DNA of 11,322 nucleotides, taken from Chlorobiota bacterium. GTDB lineage: Bacteria; Bacteroidota; Ignavibacteria; SZUA-365; JAADGX01. Within the stretch, counting starts at the first letter, position 1, and every line of letters begins with the position of its first letter. The notes under the pieces were generated by a model, which was not told the DNA's origin, searched no databases, and worked only from the letters and a program-made list of their open reading frames with translations. Location: contig JAADGX010000156.1 in the NCBI GenBank assembly GCA_013152135.1, forward strand, positions 1 to 11,322. The letters are read 5' to 3'. The position numbers and the translations under genes were made by a program. Shown here in pieces: positions 1 to 6,150 of this stretch.

Positions 1-759
1 ATAATGCTCGATGGGGCCGATGACCACGTCGATGTCGTTTCCCTTCAGGTCCATCCAGGCCATGTCGCTGGCGTAATAGTCGTCGGTGCGCAATGCCTGC
101 GCGCGCAGCGTGAGGTATTGTTTCAGGCTTGGGTTATCGGTGTATTCGGCGGCTTCTTCCAGCTTTTGCGCGATTTCTTCCACTTCCGGGTAGGCCTCGT
201 GAAAAGGCACGCCGCGCAGTTCGTCACCGTCCCGCACGACGACGGTAAACTGGCTTTCCAGTTCCGCCTTCCTTTCCGGGTGTGCTTGTACGTATGTCTC
301 GAATTCCTCCTTGCTCATGTCCTGGGGATAAAAAGCAGCTCCCGCCGGTTTCTCGGCCGGACCCGAACCGACAAAACGCCGCCCCTCGTAGATACGGTCG
401 TAGGGCCCGTAATTGATGAGGACGTATTTCAGGTACAATTGCGCCTCTTCGGAATATTCATTGCTGAGGGAATCCCGCACCGCCACGGCGTCCGGCGCCG
501 ATTGCTTCCAGAATATCTCGTCGGCGAGGTGACCCGCTTCCGTCAGCTTTTTGATCAGCAGGCGCTGCCGGTCGGTGAAATGCGAAAGATCGGCCGAGAT
601 GTGAACGGGAGCATACGCCTCGATCCTGCTCTTGAGCGTCTGGATGTCGAGGTTCATGGATGCGGATGCTTCAGACTCGCTGGCGGATTTCTGTTTTCCG
701 CAGGATGAGAACGCGAGAGCAAGGATAAGCGCGACGGAGAAATACCTCAAAGTATTCAT
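1..759 (-). CDS. M49 (dipeptidyl-peptidase III-like) zinc peptidase lipoprotein, N-terminal part
   Basis: The reading frame is open from an ATG at 759 to the window edge, giving the first 253 residues; the C-terminus lies outside. The start shows a lipoprotein signal: a short basic N-terminus, a hydrophobic run at residues 7-17, and a lipobox FSSC with the lipidated Cys at 20. The body contains blocks I associate with bacterial M49/DPP III-like proteins: INYGPYDRI (115-123), AAFYPQDMS (141-149) and LRTDDYYASDMAWMD (223-237), followed by a DVVIGPIE stretch. Family members are zinc-dependent peptidases that remove dipeptides. The HELLGH-type zinc motif should come later, so catalytic competence cannot be judged here. 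The expected location is membrane-anchored in the periplasm. The start has no clear Shine-Dalgarno sequence, but no other in-frame start gives a signal peptide. It lies 61 bp after the thiamine-binding gene, probably in the same unit. A broader 'Zn-dependent hydrolase' label would also fit. Confidence 0.8.
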   Translation of the reverse strand, partial: MNTLRYFSVALILALAFSSCGKQKSASESEASASMNLDIQTLKSRIEAYAPVHISADLSHFTDRQRLLIKKLTEAGHLADEIFWKQSAPDAVAVRDSLSNEYSEEAQLYLKYVLINYGPYDRIYEGRRFVGSGPAEKPAGAAFYPQDMSKEEFETYVQAHPERKAELESQFTVVVRDGDELRGVPFHEAYPEVEEIAQKLEEAAEYTDNPSLKQYLTLRAQALRTDDYYASDMAWMDLKGNDIDVVIGPIEHY

Positions 760-820
760 GATGAAAACCGGAAATTGTGAGCATGTTCTGTTATGTATAG
801 CGTGTATCAGCGGAGCCGTG

Positions 821-1123
821 TCAGGCCAGTTTCTCTTCCACCGATCGGACTTTGTCTTCCATGGTGACCTTCTTGTCCCTGCGATCATCGATTTTGATCA
901 CGGTGGAAACCCGTTTTGCGCCCATGTCGAAAACCGACTCGTGCATTTTTCGGATCACATCCAGGCAGTCGTCGAGATCTCCTTCCAGGGTAGTGAACAT
1001 CGGGGTCAACTGGTACTTCACCCGGCCGTCTTCCCGGAGGATTTTTTCCGCCTGGGCCACGTACGTACTGATACTGGTAGAGCCCGTCCCGAGGGGGGCG
1101 ACGCTAACTGCCACGATTGCCAT
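821..1123 (-). CDS. MTH1187 family thiamine-binding protein
   Basis: A complete 100-residue protein of the MTH1187/YkoF-like family (formerly DUF77), small ferredoxin-like proteins that bind thiamine-type ligands. Family hallmarks run the whole length: an N-terminal strand ending VAPLGTGS (8-15), the LTPMFTTLEGD block (39-49), a helix containing CLDVIRKMHE, then GAKRVSTVIKIDDRRDK (68-84). Length matches the family (about 100 residues). The frame stays open upstream to 1222, but that start would run back into the pfk coding region and add non-family residues. The ATG at 1123 has a strong Shine-Dalgarno sequence six bases upstream, so it is preferred. The gene follows pfk after 70 bp and precedes the M49 lipoprotein by 61 bp. 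I see no TPP riboswitch in front of it. The cellular role of this family is poorly defined; cytoplasmic thiamine handling is the usual inference. Confidence 0.9.
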   Translation of the reverse strand: MAIVAVSVAPLGTGSTSISTYVAQAEKILREDGRVKYQLTPMFTTLEGDLDDCLDVIRKMHESVFDMGAKRVSTVIKIDDRRDKKVTMEDKVRSVEEKLA

Positions 1124-1128
1124 TGCGA

Positions 1129-1136
1129 TCTCCTTT
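1129..1136 (-). promoter_or_regulatory. Ribosome binding site that fixes the MTH1187-family start
   Basis: On the minus strand this reads AAAGGAGA. The AGGAG core ends six bases before the ATG at 1123. It decides between this start and the longer open frame that reaches back to 1222. Confidence 0.8.
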
Positions 1137-1193
1137 CCGTTACAGGTGTAAACAGGTGCTGCGTGAATGAAACATGAATGACGACATGTATCC

Positions 1194-2348
1194 TCAGTCG
1201 CCGAAGCTGATGCCGAGATCACGCGCGGTGATAACGGTATCGGAATCCAGCGGAACGGTTTTCATGCGCCGCGTGGCCTGGTAGAGCGGAACGTATTGGA
1301 CGGTGGGCGGGTCCAGGACCACCATGACCCCGGCGTTGCCTTCGTCCAGGGCGCGGATGGCGGCGGCGCCGAACCGCAGGGAAAGCAACCGATCGAACGT
1401 TGTGGGCTGGCCTCCCCGCTGCAGGTGCCCGAGAACGACGTGTCGCGATTCCTGTCCCGTGAGCTCCTGGAGTTGCTGGGAGACCGCCGCTCCGATTCCT
1501 CCCAGGCGTTCCGCACGCCCGATTTCCCTGTCGATAACGTAGCGCTGGCCGTCGATGGGACGCGCGCCTTCGGCCACGACGATAATGGAAAACATCTTTC
1601 CGTTTCGAACCCGCTCGCGCGTGCGCTCGGCGACTTTCTCGATGTCGAACGGTATCTCGGGAATCAAGATGGCGTCCGCGGTTCCGGAAACGCCCGCATT
1701 CAGTGCGATCCAGCCCGCGTAGCGGCCCATGACCTCGATCACCATGATGCGGCGATGCGCTTCGGCCGTCGAATGGAGGCGATCAATACATTCCGTGGCG
1801 AAGGAAACCGCTGAATCGAAACCGAAAGTCACGACCGTCTTGTCAAGATCGTTGTCGATGGTTTTGGGAACACCCACGATGGGGAGTCCTTTCTTGCAGA
1901 GATCGTACGCGATACGCATCGATCCATCGCCCCCGATCGTGATGAGAGCGTCGATGCCGAGGTCCTTGATTTTCTCGACCAGTTCGTCCGATCGATCGAC
2001 CTCGTGGAGTGTTCCGTCCTTACCGAGCGTCGGGTAGGAGAAGGGATTCCCCCTGTTTGTCGTACCGATAATAGTACCACCCAGATGGGTGATGCCTCGC
2101 ACTTTTTCGTGGTCGAGAAGGATGGTACCTCCACGTGGGTATTGTTCCGGAGTAAGAAGGCCGTTGTAGCCGTCCCGGATCCCGATGCACTCCCATCCTC
2201 TTCGCATGGCGCACAGCACCGCGGACCTTATAACCGCGTTCAGGCCGGGAGCGTCGCCGCCGCCCGTGCTGATGGCAATGCGCTTGATGGATTCGGGGGG
2301 AGAAATCGTTATTTCTTCTTCTGTTGCTTCTTCTTCTTGAGTGTTCAT
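1194..2348 (-). CDS. pfkA: 6-phosphofructokinase (Gly/Lys substrate-site type)
   Basis: A 384-residue phosphofructokinase that phosphorylates fructose 6-phosphate to fructose 1,6-bisphosphate in cytoplasmic glycolysis. Visible motifs are GGGDAPGLNAVIR (29-41), GGDGS (139-143), PKTIDND (161-167, catalytic base Asp165), MGRYAGW (207-213), Glu260 in VVAEGA, and LGHLQRGG (306-313) with His308 and Arg311; Arg302 also fits a sugar-phosphate ligand. Gly142 corresponds to E. coli Gly104, typical of ATP users, while Lys162 corresponds to the position usually Lys in pyrophosphate users and Gly in E. coli. ATP is therefore the likelier donor, but this is a mixed signature. The protein is longer than E. 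coli PfkA (320 residues), partly through a 20-residue glutamate-rich N-terminal tail before the first strand. The start at 2348 has no good Shine-Dalgarno sequence. The gene follows rsmB after 59 bp with no convincing promoter between, so co-transcription is likely. Confidence 0.95.
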   Translation of the reverse strand: MNTQEEEATEEEITISPPESIKRIAISTGGGDAPGLNAVIRSAVLCAMRRGWECIGIRDGYNGLLTPEQYPRGGTILLDHEKVRGITHLGGTIIGTTNRGNPFSYPTLGKDGTLHEVDRSDELVEKIKDLGIDALITIGGDGSMRIAYDLCKKGLPIVGVPKTIDNDLDKTVVTFGFDSAVSFATECIDRLHSTAEAHRRIMVIEVMGRYAGWIALNAGVSGTADAILIPEIPFDIEKVAERTRERVRNGKMFSIIVVAEGARPIDGQRYVIDREIGRAERLGGIGAAVSQQLQELTGQESRHVVLGHLQRGGQPTTFDRLLSLRFGAAAIRALDEGNAGVMVVLDPPTVQYVPLYQATRRMKTVPLDSDTVITARDLGISFGD

Positions 2349-2407
2349 GGGTATATGCGTCTTTGTTTAAGTGTTTTAACGTTGATAATGAAACCGGCTT
2401 TGGATTT

Positions 2408-3769
2408 TCATAACCGGCGTATAAGCCGGGCGGCAAACGAACCATCCATGCGATGTTGGTGCGGGTATGTTTGCACGAATCCTTCCTGGTTGATCAGTTG
2501 CGGGGGAATGCGTCCCACGGCGCTGTCGACAACAAAATCGGGGTGGCTCTGCAGGAACCAGTGGACCTGCTCCTGGTTCTCTTCCGGTTCCGTGGTACAC
2601 GTGCTGTAGACAAGAACGCCACCCGGCTTGACGAATCGTGCGGCGGCATTAAGAATGTCCCGCTGAAGCTCCACGAGCTTTTCGATATCATCAGGGTCGC
2701 GCCGCCACTTGATGTCCGGCTTTTTGCTCAGAACGCCCAGGCCGGAACAAGGCGCGTCAACCACGACCTTGTCGACGGGCGGGAAGTCCAGCTCGGTAAT
2801 ATCGCCTTCCATGGGTTCGATAATCGTGATTCCGAGCCGGTCGGTGGATCGCCGGAGCAAGTCGAGTCGCGACGCGTACCGATCAACGGAATAAATCTTG
2901 CCCTCGTTCTTCATCAGCTCGGCGGAATGCAAACTCTTTCCCCCGGGAGCCGCGCAGGTATCCAGGATTGTTTCTCCCGGCTTGGGATCGAGCAGGAGTG
3001 AAACCAGGCCTGCGCTTTCATCCTGGATTGTAAACATACCGCTGAGGAATAAGTCGGAAGACCGGAAACCAGGGATGTTGCGCACGGTAACGTATTCCGT
3101 GAGATAACGGCACCGGCGGTAGTCGATTCCTTCTTCTACCAGCCTGTCAACGAATGCCTCGTAGTCGGTTTTCAAGCGGTTGTAGCGCAAGGTGAGAAAG
3201 GGGCGCTGATTGTTGGCCTTGAGGAGTGACTCGGTCTCCTCGAAGCCAAAGCGCTTGTGCCATCGCTTGACCAGCCACGTCGGGTGGGAGTGGACGACGG
3301 AAAGGTATTGCAGTTCGTCATTCGTCGCCAGGGGGTAGCGGATGTTTTCGATGTTCCGCGCGATGTTCCGCAGCAGGCCGTTCATGGTCGAGGCAAGTTT
3401 TTGCCCCCGGTATTTCTTTATGAACTCCACCGCCTCGTTGACCGCGGCATGGTGCGGAATGCGTGAAAGGTAGAGAATCTGGTACAAGGCGACACGGAGC
3501 GCGTTCCTGACGTTCGGCACGACCTTGACGTACTGTCCCCGGTAAAACCCGGTCAAAACCCAGTCCAGCTTGGAAGTGTGCCGCAGTACGCCGTGCACGA
3601 GTTCGTTGAGCAGGCGTTTGTCCATGGGGTTGAGATCGGAATTCCTCATCTCCGATTCAAGCAGCTTGTCCAGGTAGGCGTCCGTTCGTTCTACACGGGT
3701 CAGGATGCGGACCGCGATGCCGCGCACGCCCCGATACAGGTCTTCCGTTTCTTCCAGCCGTGTCGTCAT
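2408..3769 (-). CDS. rsmB: 16S rRNA (cytosine-967-C5)-methyltransferase RsmB
   Basis: A complete 453-residue protein with the full RsmB layout. Residues 1-145 form a NusB-like RNA-binding domain, ending with a MNGLLRNIARN helix. A linker follows, then a Rossmann-fold SAM-dependent methyltransferase domain from about 240 onward. Motif I is TCAAPGGK at 271-278, a SAM-binding acidic strand end is SVDRY (294-298), motif IV is DAPCSGLG (338-345, Cys341), and motif VI is YSTCTTEPEEN (388-398, Cys391). In this family the Cys of STC is the nucleophile and the Cys of APC assists product release; both are present. It methylates C967 of 16S rRNA (E. coli numbering) by SAM transfer. Length is close to E. 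coli RsmB (429). Its ATG overlaps the TGA of the upstream nucleotidyltransferase as ATGA, so translation is probably coupled. No separate Shine-Dalgarno sequence is obvious. Confidence 0.95.
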   Translation of the reverse strand: MTTRLEETEDLYRGVRGIAVRILTRVERTDAYLDKLLESEMRNSDLNPMDKRLLNELVHGVLRHTSKLDWVLTGFYRGQYVKVVPNVRNALRVALYQILYLSRIPHHAAVNEAVEFIKKYRGQKLASTMNGLLRNIARNIENIRYPLATNDELQYLSVVHSHPTWLVKRWHKRFGFEETESLLKANNQRPFLTLRYNRLKTDYEAFVDRLVEEGIDYRRCRYLTEYVTVRNIPGFRSSDLFLSGMFTIQDESAGLVSLLLDPKPGETILDTCAAPGGKSLHSAELMKNEGKIYSVDRYASRLDLLRRSTDRLGITIIEPMEGDITELDFPPVDKVVVDAPCSGLGVLSKKPDIKWRRDPDDIEKLVELQRDILNAAARFVKPGGVLVYSTCTTEPEENQEQVHWFLQSHPDFVVDSAVGRIPPQLINQEGFVQTYPHQHRMDGSFAARLIRRL

Positions 3770-5018
3770 GTGGTTTCCATCTTTTGGTGGATCGCAGCTT
3801 TCCGGCTCTCGCTGGTGGCGTGAAACACGGAGGTAAGCAAACCGGCCTCGACGTCAGTCAGTTCTTTCCCGCGACGCTTCATAACGACGGAGGCGGTTTG
3901 CAGGAAGCGTTCCAGGTCGTATTCCTGGAATCCGTCGCTGCCGCCCCAGGAAAACGCCGGAATGAATTTCGGGGGATACCCTCCGCCGAAGACATTCGCG
4001 CCCACACCGATGCACGTGCCGGTATTGAACATGGTATTGATGCCGGTCTTCACGTGGTCGGCGGCTACGAGACCCAGGAACCGCAGGCCGGTGTTCTCTT
4101 CAACGCCCTCGGTGGCCATGCGCACCGGGCTATAGTTGTTTTTCAAATCGCTCGTGTTGGTATCGGCTCCCAGGTTCACCCATTCGCCCAGGTAGGAATG
4201 CCCAAGGAATCCGTCGTGCTGTTTGTTCGAGTACCCCTGCATGATCGATTCCTCGATTTCGCCGCCCGCCTTGCACATGGGGCCGATCGTTGTGCCTTCG
4301 TAGATCTTGGCTCCGGCTTTGATCACGCTGCCCGGACCGATGCAGGCAGGCCCGATGATAACGGCATTCGCCATGATACGCGCATCGTTTCCGATGACGA
4401 TGTTTCCATGCGAAGCATCCAGTACGGCTCCCGCGTCGATCCTGGCTCCCGCGTCGATCCTTATGGCGTCCCGGGCTTCGAGCACGGCGGCGATGGAGAC
4501 GTCGGCAGTTGGATGAATTTCCGATGGAAGAAGCGCGGCATCGTTTTGCAGGACTCCGGAATTCAGGTGAATGAGATCCCATGGACGTGAAACCATTGCG
4601 CAATCCATCTCCCGCACGGAAAACCGGTCGACGCTTTCCCGGTTGAAATGGAGGACGCCCTCCTTCATGGAATATGCATCCGTATGACGGGAATGGAGAG
4701 CAATGAGATCATCTCCCTTGAGAAGTATCGTGTCCTCCGGCAATGAAACGACCTGGTTCATTTCCTCGGCGGTTAATATTGCGCGGCCGTTGAGATACAG
4801 TATATCCATGCCGGGGTCAGGATTCAGCTCGATACCGGGATGACGCTCCCAGGATACTTCCCGCAGCAATTCCCTTGTTTGCAAGAGAGTACCGTTACCT
4901 GGTGTTGCAATCGTTCCAACGGCGTGAACAATCCGCAGCGAAGCTCGAACACCGTGTGAAGATAGGTCAACGGATACAGGGCGGTATATCCGGCATCCTC
5001 AAACAAGCATATTTTCAT
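3766..5018 (-). CDS. GlmU-like sugar nucleotidyltransferase / hexapeptide acetyltransferase, interrupted by a frameshift
   Basis: Two frames together encode one protein. Residues 1-39 are read from an ATG at 5018: MKICLFED, then YPLTYL and FELRCGLFTPLERL, the N-terminal signature of the Bacteroidota-type sugar nucleotidyltransferases (Pfam NTP_transf_4-like). The rest is in another frame, ending at 3766. From about residue 168 it carries left-handed beta-helix hexapeptide repeats, including SNKQHDGFLGHSYLGEW and a NLGADTNTSDLKNN block that resembles the acetyltransferase half of GlmU. Restoring one base near 4901 would give a continuous 417-residue protein, a normal length for the family. Full-length members are thought to make UDP-GlcNAc or a related nucleotide sugar in the cytoplasm. 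The start at 5018 has a nearby AAGGA; a longer in-frame start at 5039 lacks one. As read, the N-terminal frame stops at 4824 and the downstream frame has only a TTG at 4884 without a Shine-Dalgarno sequence. Whether this is a true pseudogene or a base-calling error is open. Confidence 0.85.
4426..4461 (-). repeat. Exact 18-bp tandem duplication encoding one hexapeptide rung
   Basis: Two identical adjacent 18-bp units (4426-4443 and 4444-4461). Each encodes RIDAGA, so the duplicated DNA unit equals one hexapeptide of the left-handed beta-helix. Other rungs in the protein differ in sequence, which points to a recent duplication. Confidence 0.9.
4827..4998 (-). other. Frameshift interval in the GlmU-like gene
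   Basis: Both reading frames of the broken gene are open only here: the N-terminal frame ends in TGA at 4824-4826 and the C-terminal frame has a TGA at 4999-5001. The switch must therefore fall inside. The most natural repair adds one C beside 4901, turning CACCAGG into CACCCAGG on the minus strand. It yields a smooth ERLQHPGNGTLLQTREL junction. No canonical X XXY YYZ slippery heptamer is visible in the N-terminal frame. Confidence 0.75.
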
Positions 5019-5028
5019 GGGCGAATCA

Positions 5029-5036
5029 TCCTTCTT
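5029..5036 (-). promoter_or_regulatory. Ribosome binding site supporting the start at 5018
   Basis: The minus strand reads AAGAAGGA, with the AAGGA core ten bases before the ATG at 5018. The alternative ATG at 5039 has no comparable sequence before it. The site favours MKICLFED as the true N-terminus. Confidence 0.55.
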
Positions 5037-5046
5037 CATTCAATGA

Positions 5047-5077
5047 AAAATGTACAAAGGGATGGAGGGAATAACAA
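5047..5077 (-). promoter_or_regulatory. Candidate promoter of the GlmU-like / rsmB / pfk unit
   Basis: On the minus strand TTGTTA (5072-5077), within the 10-mer TTGTTATTCC (5068-5077), is followed after 17 bases by TACATT (5049-5054), which continues as TACATTTT. It can be read as a weak sigma70 promoter, or as the Bacteroidota pattern TTG...TAnnTTTG with the last base T. It lies in the 120-bp gap after the FecR-like gene, about 30 bases before the ATG at 5018. The same 10-mer and spacing occur at 8247-8277. Confidence 0.45.
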
Positions 5078-5138
5078 CAGCGGCAAAATTCCCCTTGCGG
5101 CAACAGTATTGCTGTGGTGTGTGATGGAAGGCGGGAGT

Positions 5139-6068
5139 TTACCTCAAGTCCAGAAGAGTTTCGCTCTCGTTGTACAATCCCATGCGAAACAAAACGGTGC
5201 GGGCAAGCTGGCGGTATTCAGGAATCCACGGCGCCATGACGACAGCCTGTCGATATTCCTCGAACGCGTCGCCGAAAAGCCCGAGGTTCTCGAAATACGC
5301 GCCCCTGATGATGTGGAAAGCCACGGAATCGGCGCCCATGTTGTTCAATTCCTCGTCCAGGCGCTGCAATTCGTTTTCGATTGTCTGAACGCTGTCTTCG
5401 GCAAGCACCACGAAAGAAACCGGGTCCGTATCCATTCCATCCGACGTTCTCTCGATGCGCCAGTAATACGTTTGATCCCTGGCAAGTTCCGGCGCACCGC
5501 CGTCATACGGGAAAGAGGTGGAATCGAGAACCAGGGAGAAGAGGGGGTTCAGACTGCTGTCGAAGAGAGTGAACCGATAGGTTTCATCATCGTCGCCAAT
5601 CCACTTGAAGGTCGGCCTGGTCGTCCGTATGGCGCACGACCGGGGATAATACGCGTTGAAGTCCGCTTCTCCTCCACGCACGGCCCCCATGATATTTACC
5701 GGCTTGCGTTTCCCTTGAGAGCGCAGGCGGTCGCCGAGGTAGCCCATGATCTGGTTCATGGTACTGGACGGGGAATCGCTTTCCGCGCGAGGGGATATTT
5801 CCCGAAGGTACACGGTGCGATTTTCATCGATGCTGAGCAGCCGGCTCTTTTTATACATCAGTTTTACGTAGGAACCAAAGGAAGTGCGCACCCGGTCGCG
5901 GCCTTTCAGCGCCAATCCGACTTTGATCGGCTTCCATTTGCCATGTCCGCGGTTTTTGTATTCCACTTTCCCCTTGATGTTGATGACCACGAAGTCCTGC
6001 GCCCATGTTCCGCTCGCGGTGAGGAAAAACACGATGAAGATCCAGGCTAATCTGTATTGCATGCGCAT
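5139..6068 (-). CDS. Secreted FecR-like domain protein with Ig-like and TPR regions
   Basis: A 309-residue exported protein. Residues 1-23 are a signal peptide with a hydrophobic core at 7-18 and a likely cleavage TWA|Q after 23. Residues 26-90 resemble a FecR-type domain (VVINIKGKVEY, then GLALKGRDRVRTSFGSYVKL), and the matching MGAVRG motif sits at 127-132. Residues 143-222 look like an Ig/fibronectin-like sandwich (RPTFKW near the start, YYWRIER near the end). Residues 246-309 are helical and TPR-like (FHIIRGAYFENLGLFGDAFEEYRQAV). The frame stays open to 6125, but the ATG at 6068 has a good Shine-Dalgarno sequence and gives a clean signal peptide. The gene follows the CHASE2 gene by 82 bp. 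A periplasmic partner that supplies or modifies the signal sensed by the CHASE2 domain is a reasonable inference, not a demonstrated role. There is no sign of the cytoplasmic N-terminal domain of FecR sigma regulators. Confidence 0.8.
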   Translation of the reverse strand: MRMQYRLAWIFIVFFLTASGTWAQDFVVINIKGKVEYKNRGHGKWKPIKVGLALKGRDRVRTSFGSYVKLMYKKSRLLSIDENRTVYLREISPRAESDSPSSTMNQIMGYLGDRLRSQGKRKPVNIMGAVRGGEADFNAYYPRSCAIRTTRPTFKWIGDDDETYRFTLFDSSLNPLFSLVLDSTSFPYDGGAPELARDQTYYWRIERTSDGMDTDPVSFVVLAEDSVQTIENELQRLDEELNNMGADSVAFHIIRGAYFENLGLFGDAFEEYRQAVVMAPWIPEYRQLARTVLFRMGLYNESETLLDLR

Positions 6069-6075
6069 CGCAACA

Positions 6076-6081
6076 CTCCTT
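6076..6081 (-). promoter_or_regulatory. Ribosome binding site that fixes the FecR-like start
   Basis: AAGGAG on the minus strand, seven bases before the ATG at 6068. It rules against the longer frame beginning at 6125, whose first residues also do not resemble a signal peptide. Confidence 0.8.
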
Positions 6082-6103
6082 GGTAGGTAAAACAAGCTAA
6101 AGG

Positions 6104-6132
6104 AATATGTGGAAAACGGGTACATCTGTCAA
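6104..6132 (-). promoter_or_regulatory. Candidate promoter of the FecR-like gene
   Basis: A perfect TTGACA (6127-6132) lies 17 bases upstream of CATATT (6104-6109, four of six matches to TATAAT). It sits in the 82-bp gap between the CHASE2 gene and the FecR-like gene, about 35 bases before the start codon. It would let the FecR-like protein be made independently of the membrane protein. Confidence 0.45.
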
Positions 6133-6150
6133 CCGAACGCGGTGTAGATA

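Noticed and set aside
760..820. A promoter for the M49 lipoprotein gene (CTGACA and TATACA)
   Set aside because: The boxes are 19 bp apart, the -35 like box overlaps the preceding stop codon, and neither resembles the two repeated sites. Too weak to list.
1124..1193. A thiamine pyrophosphate riboswitch before the thiamine-binding gene
   Set aside because: The gap is only 70 bp and lacks the conserved CTGAGA and related core elements of the THI box.
2349..2407. A promoter between rsmB and pfk
   Set aside because: The gap is AT-rich, but no pair of boxes with acceptable spacing scores better than chance by eye. Read-through from rsmB is sufficient.
3760..4590. A 276-codon plus-strand open frame over the hexapeptide region
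   Set aside because: The opposite strand carries clear hexapeptide repeats and the GlmU-like family motifs, so this is an antisense shadow.
4824..4998. Programmed -1 ribosomal frameshifting as the explanation of the split GlmU-like gene
   Set aside because: No X XXY YYZ slippery heptamer in the N-terminal frame and no obvious stimulatory stem-loop. Frameshifting is not known to me for this family, and a missing base explains the junction more simply.
4824..5039. A separate small 71-residue protein starting at 5039
   Set aside because: From residue 8 on it is the N-terminus of the GlmU-like family, and its last 30 or so residues are out-of-frame reading after the frameshift. The ATG at 5018 has the better ribosome binding site.
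4875..6050. A 391-codon plus-strand open frame spanning the FecR-like gene and the gap before the GlmU-like gene
   Set aside because: It overlaps the FecR-like gene, which has a signal peptide, ribosome binding site and domain structure. The plus-strand protein has no family features or good start.
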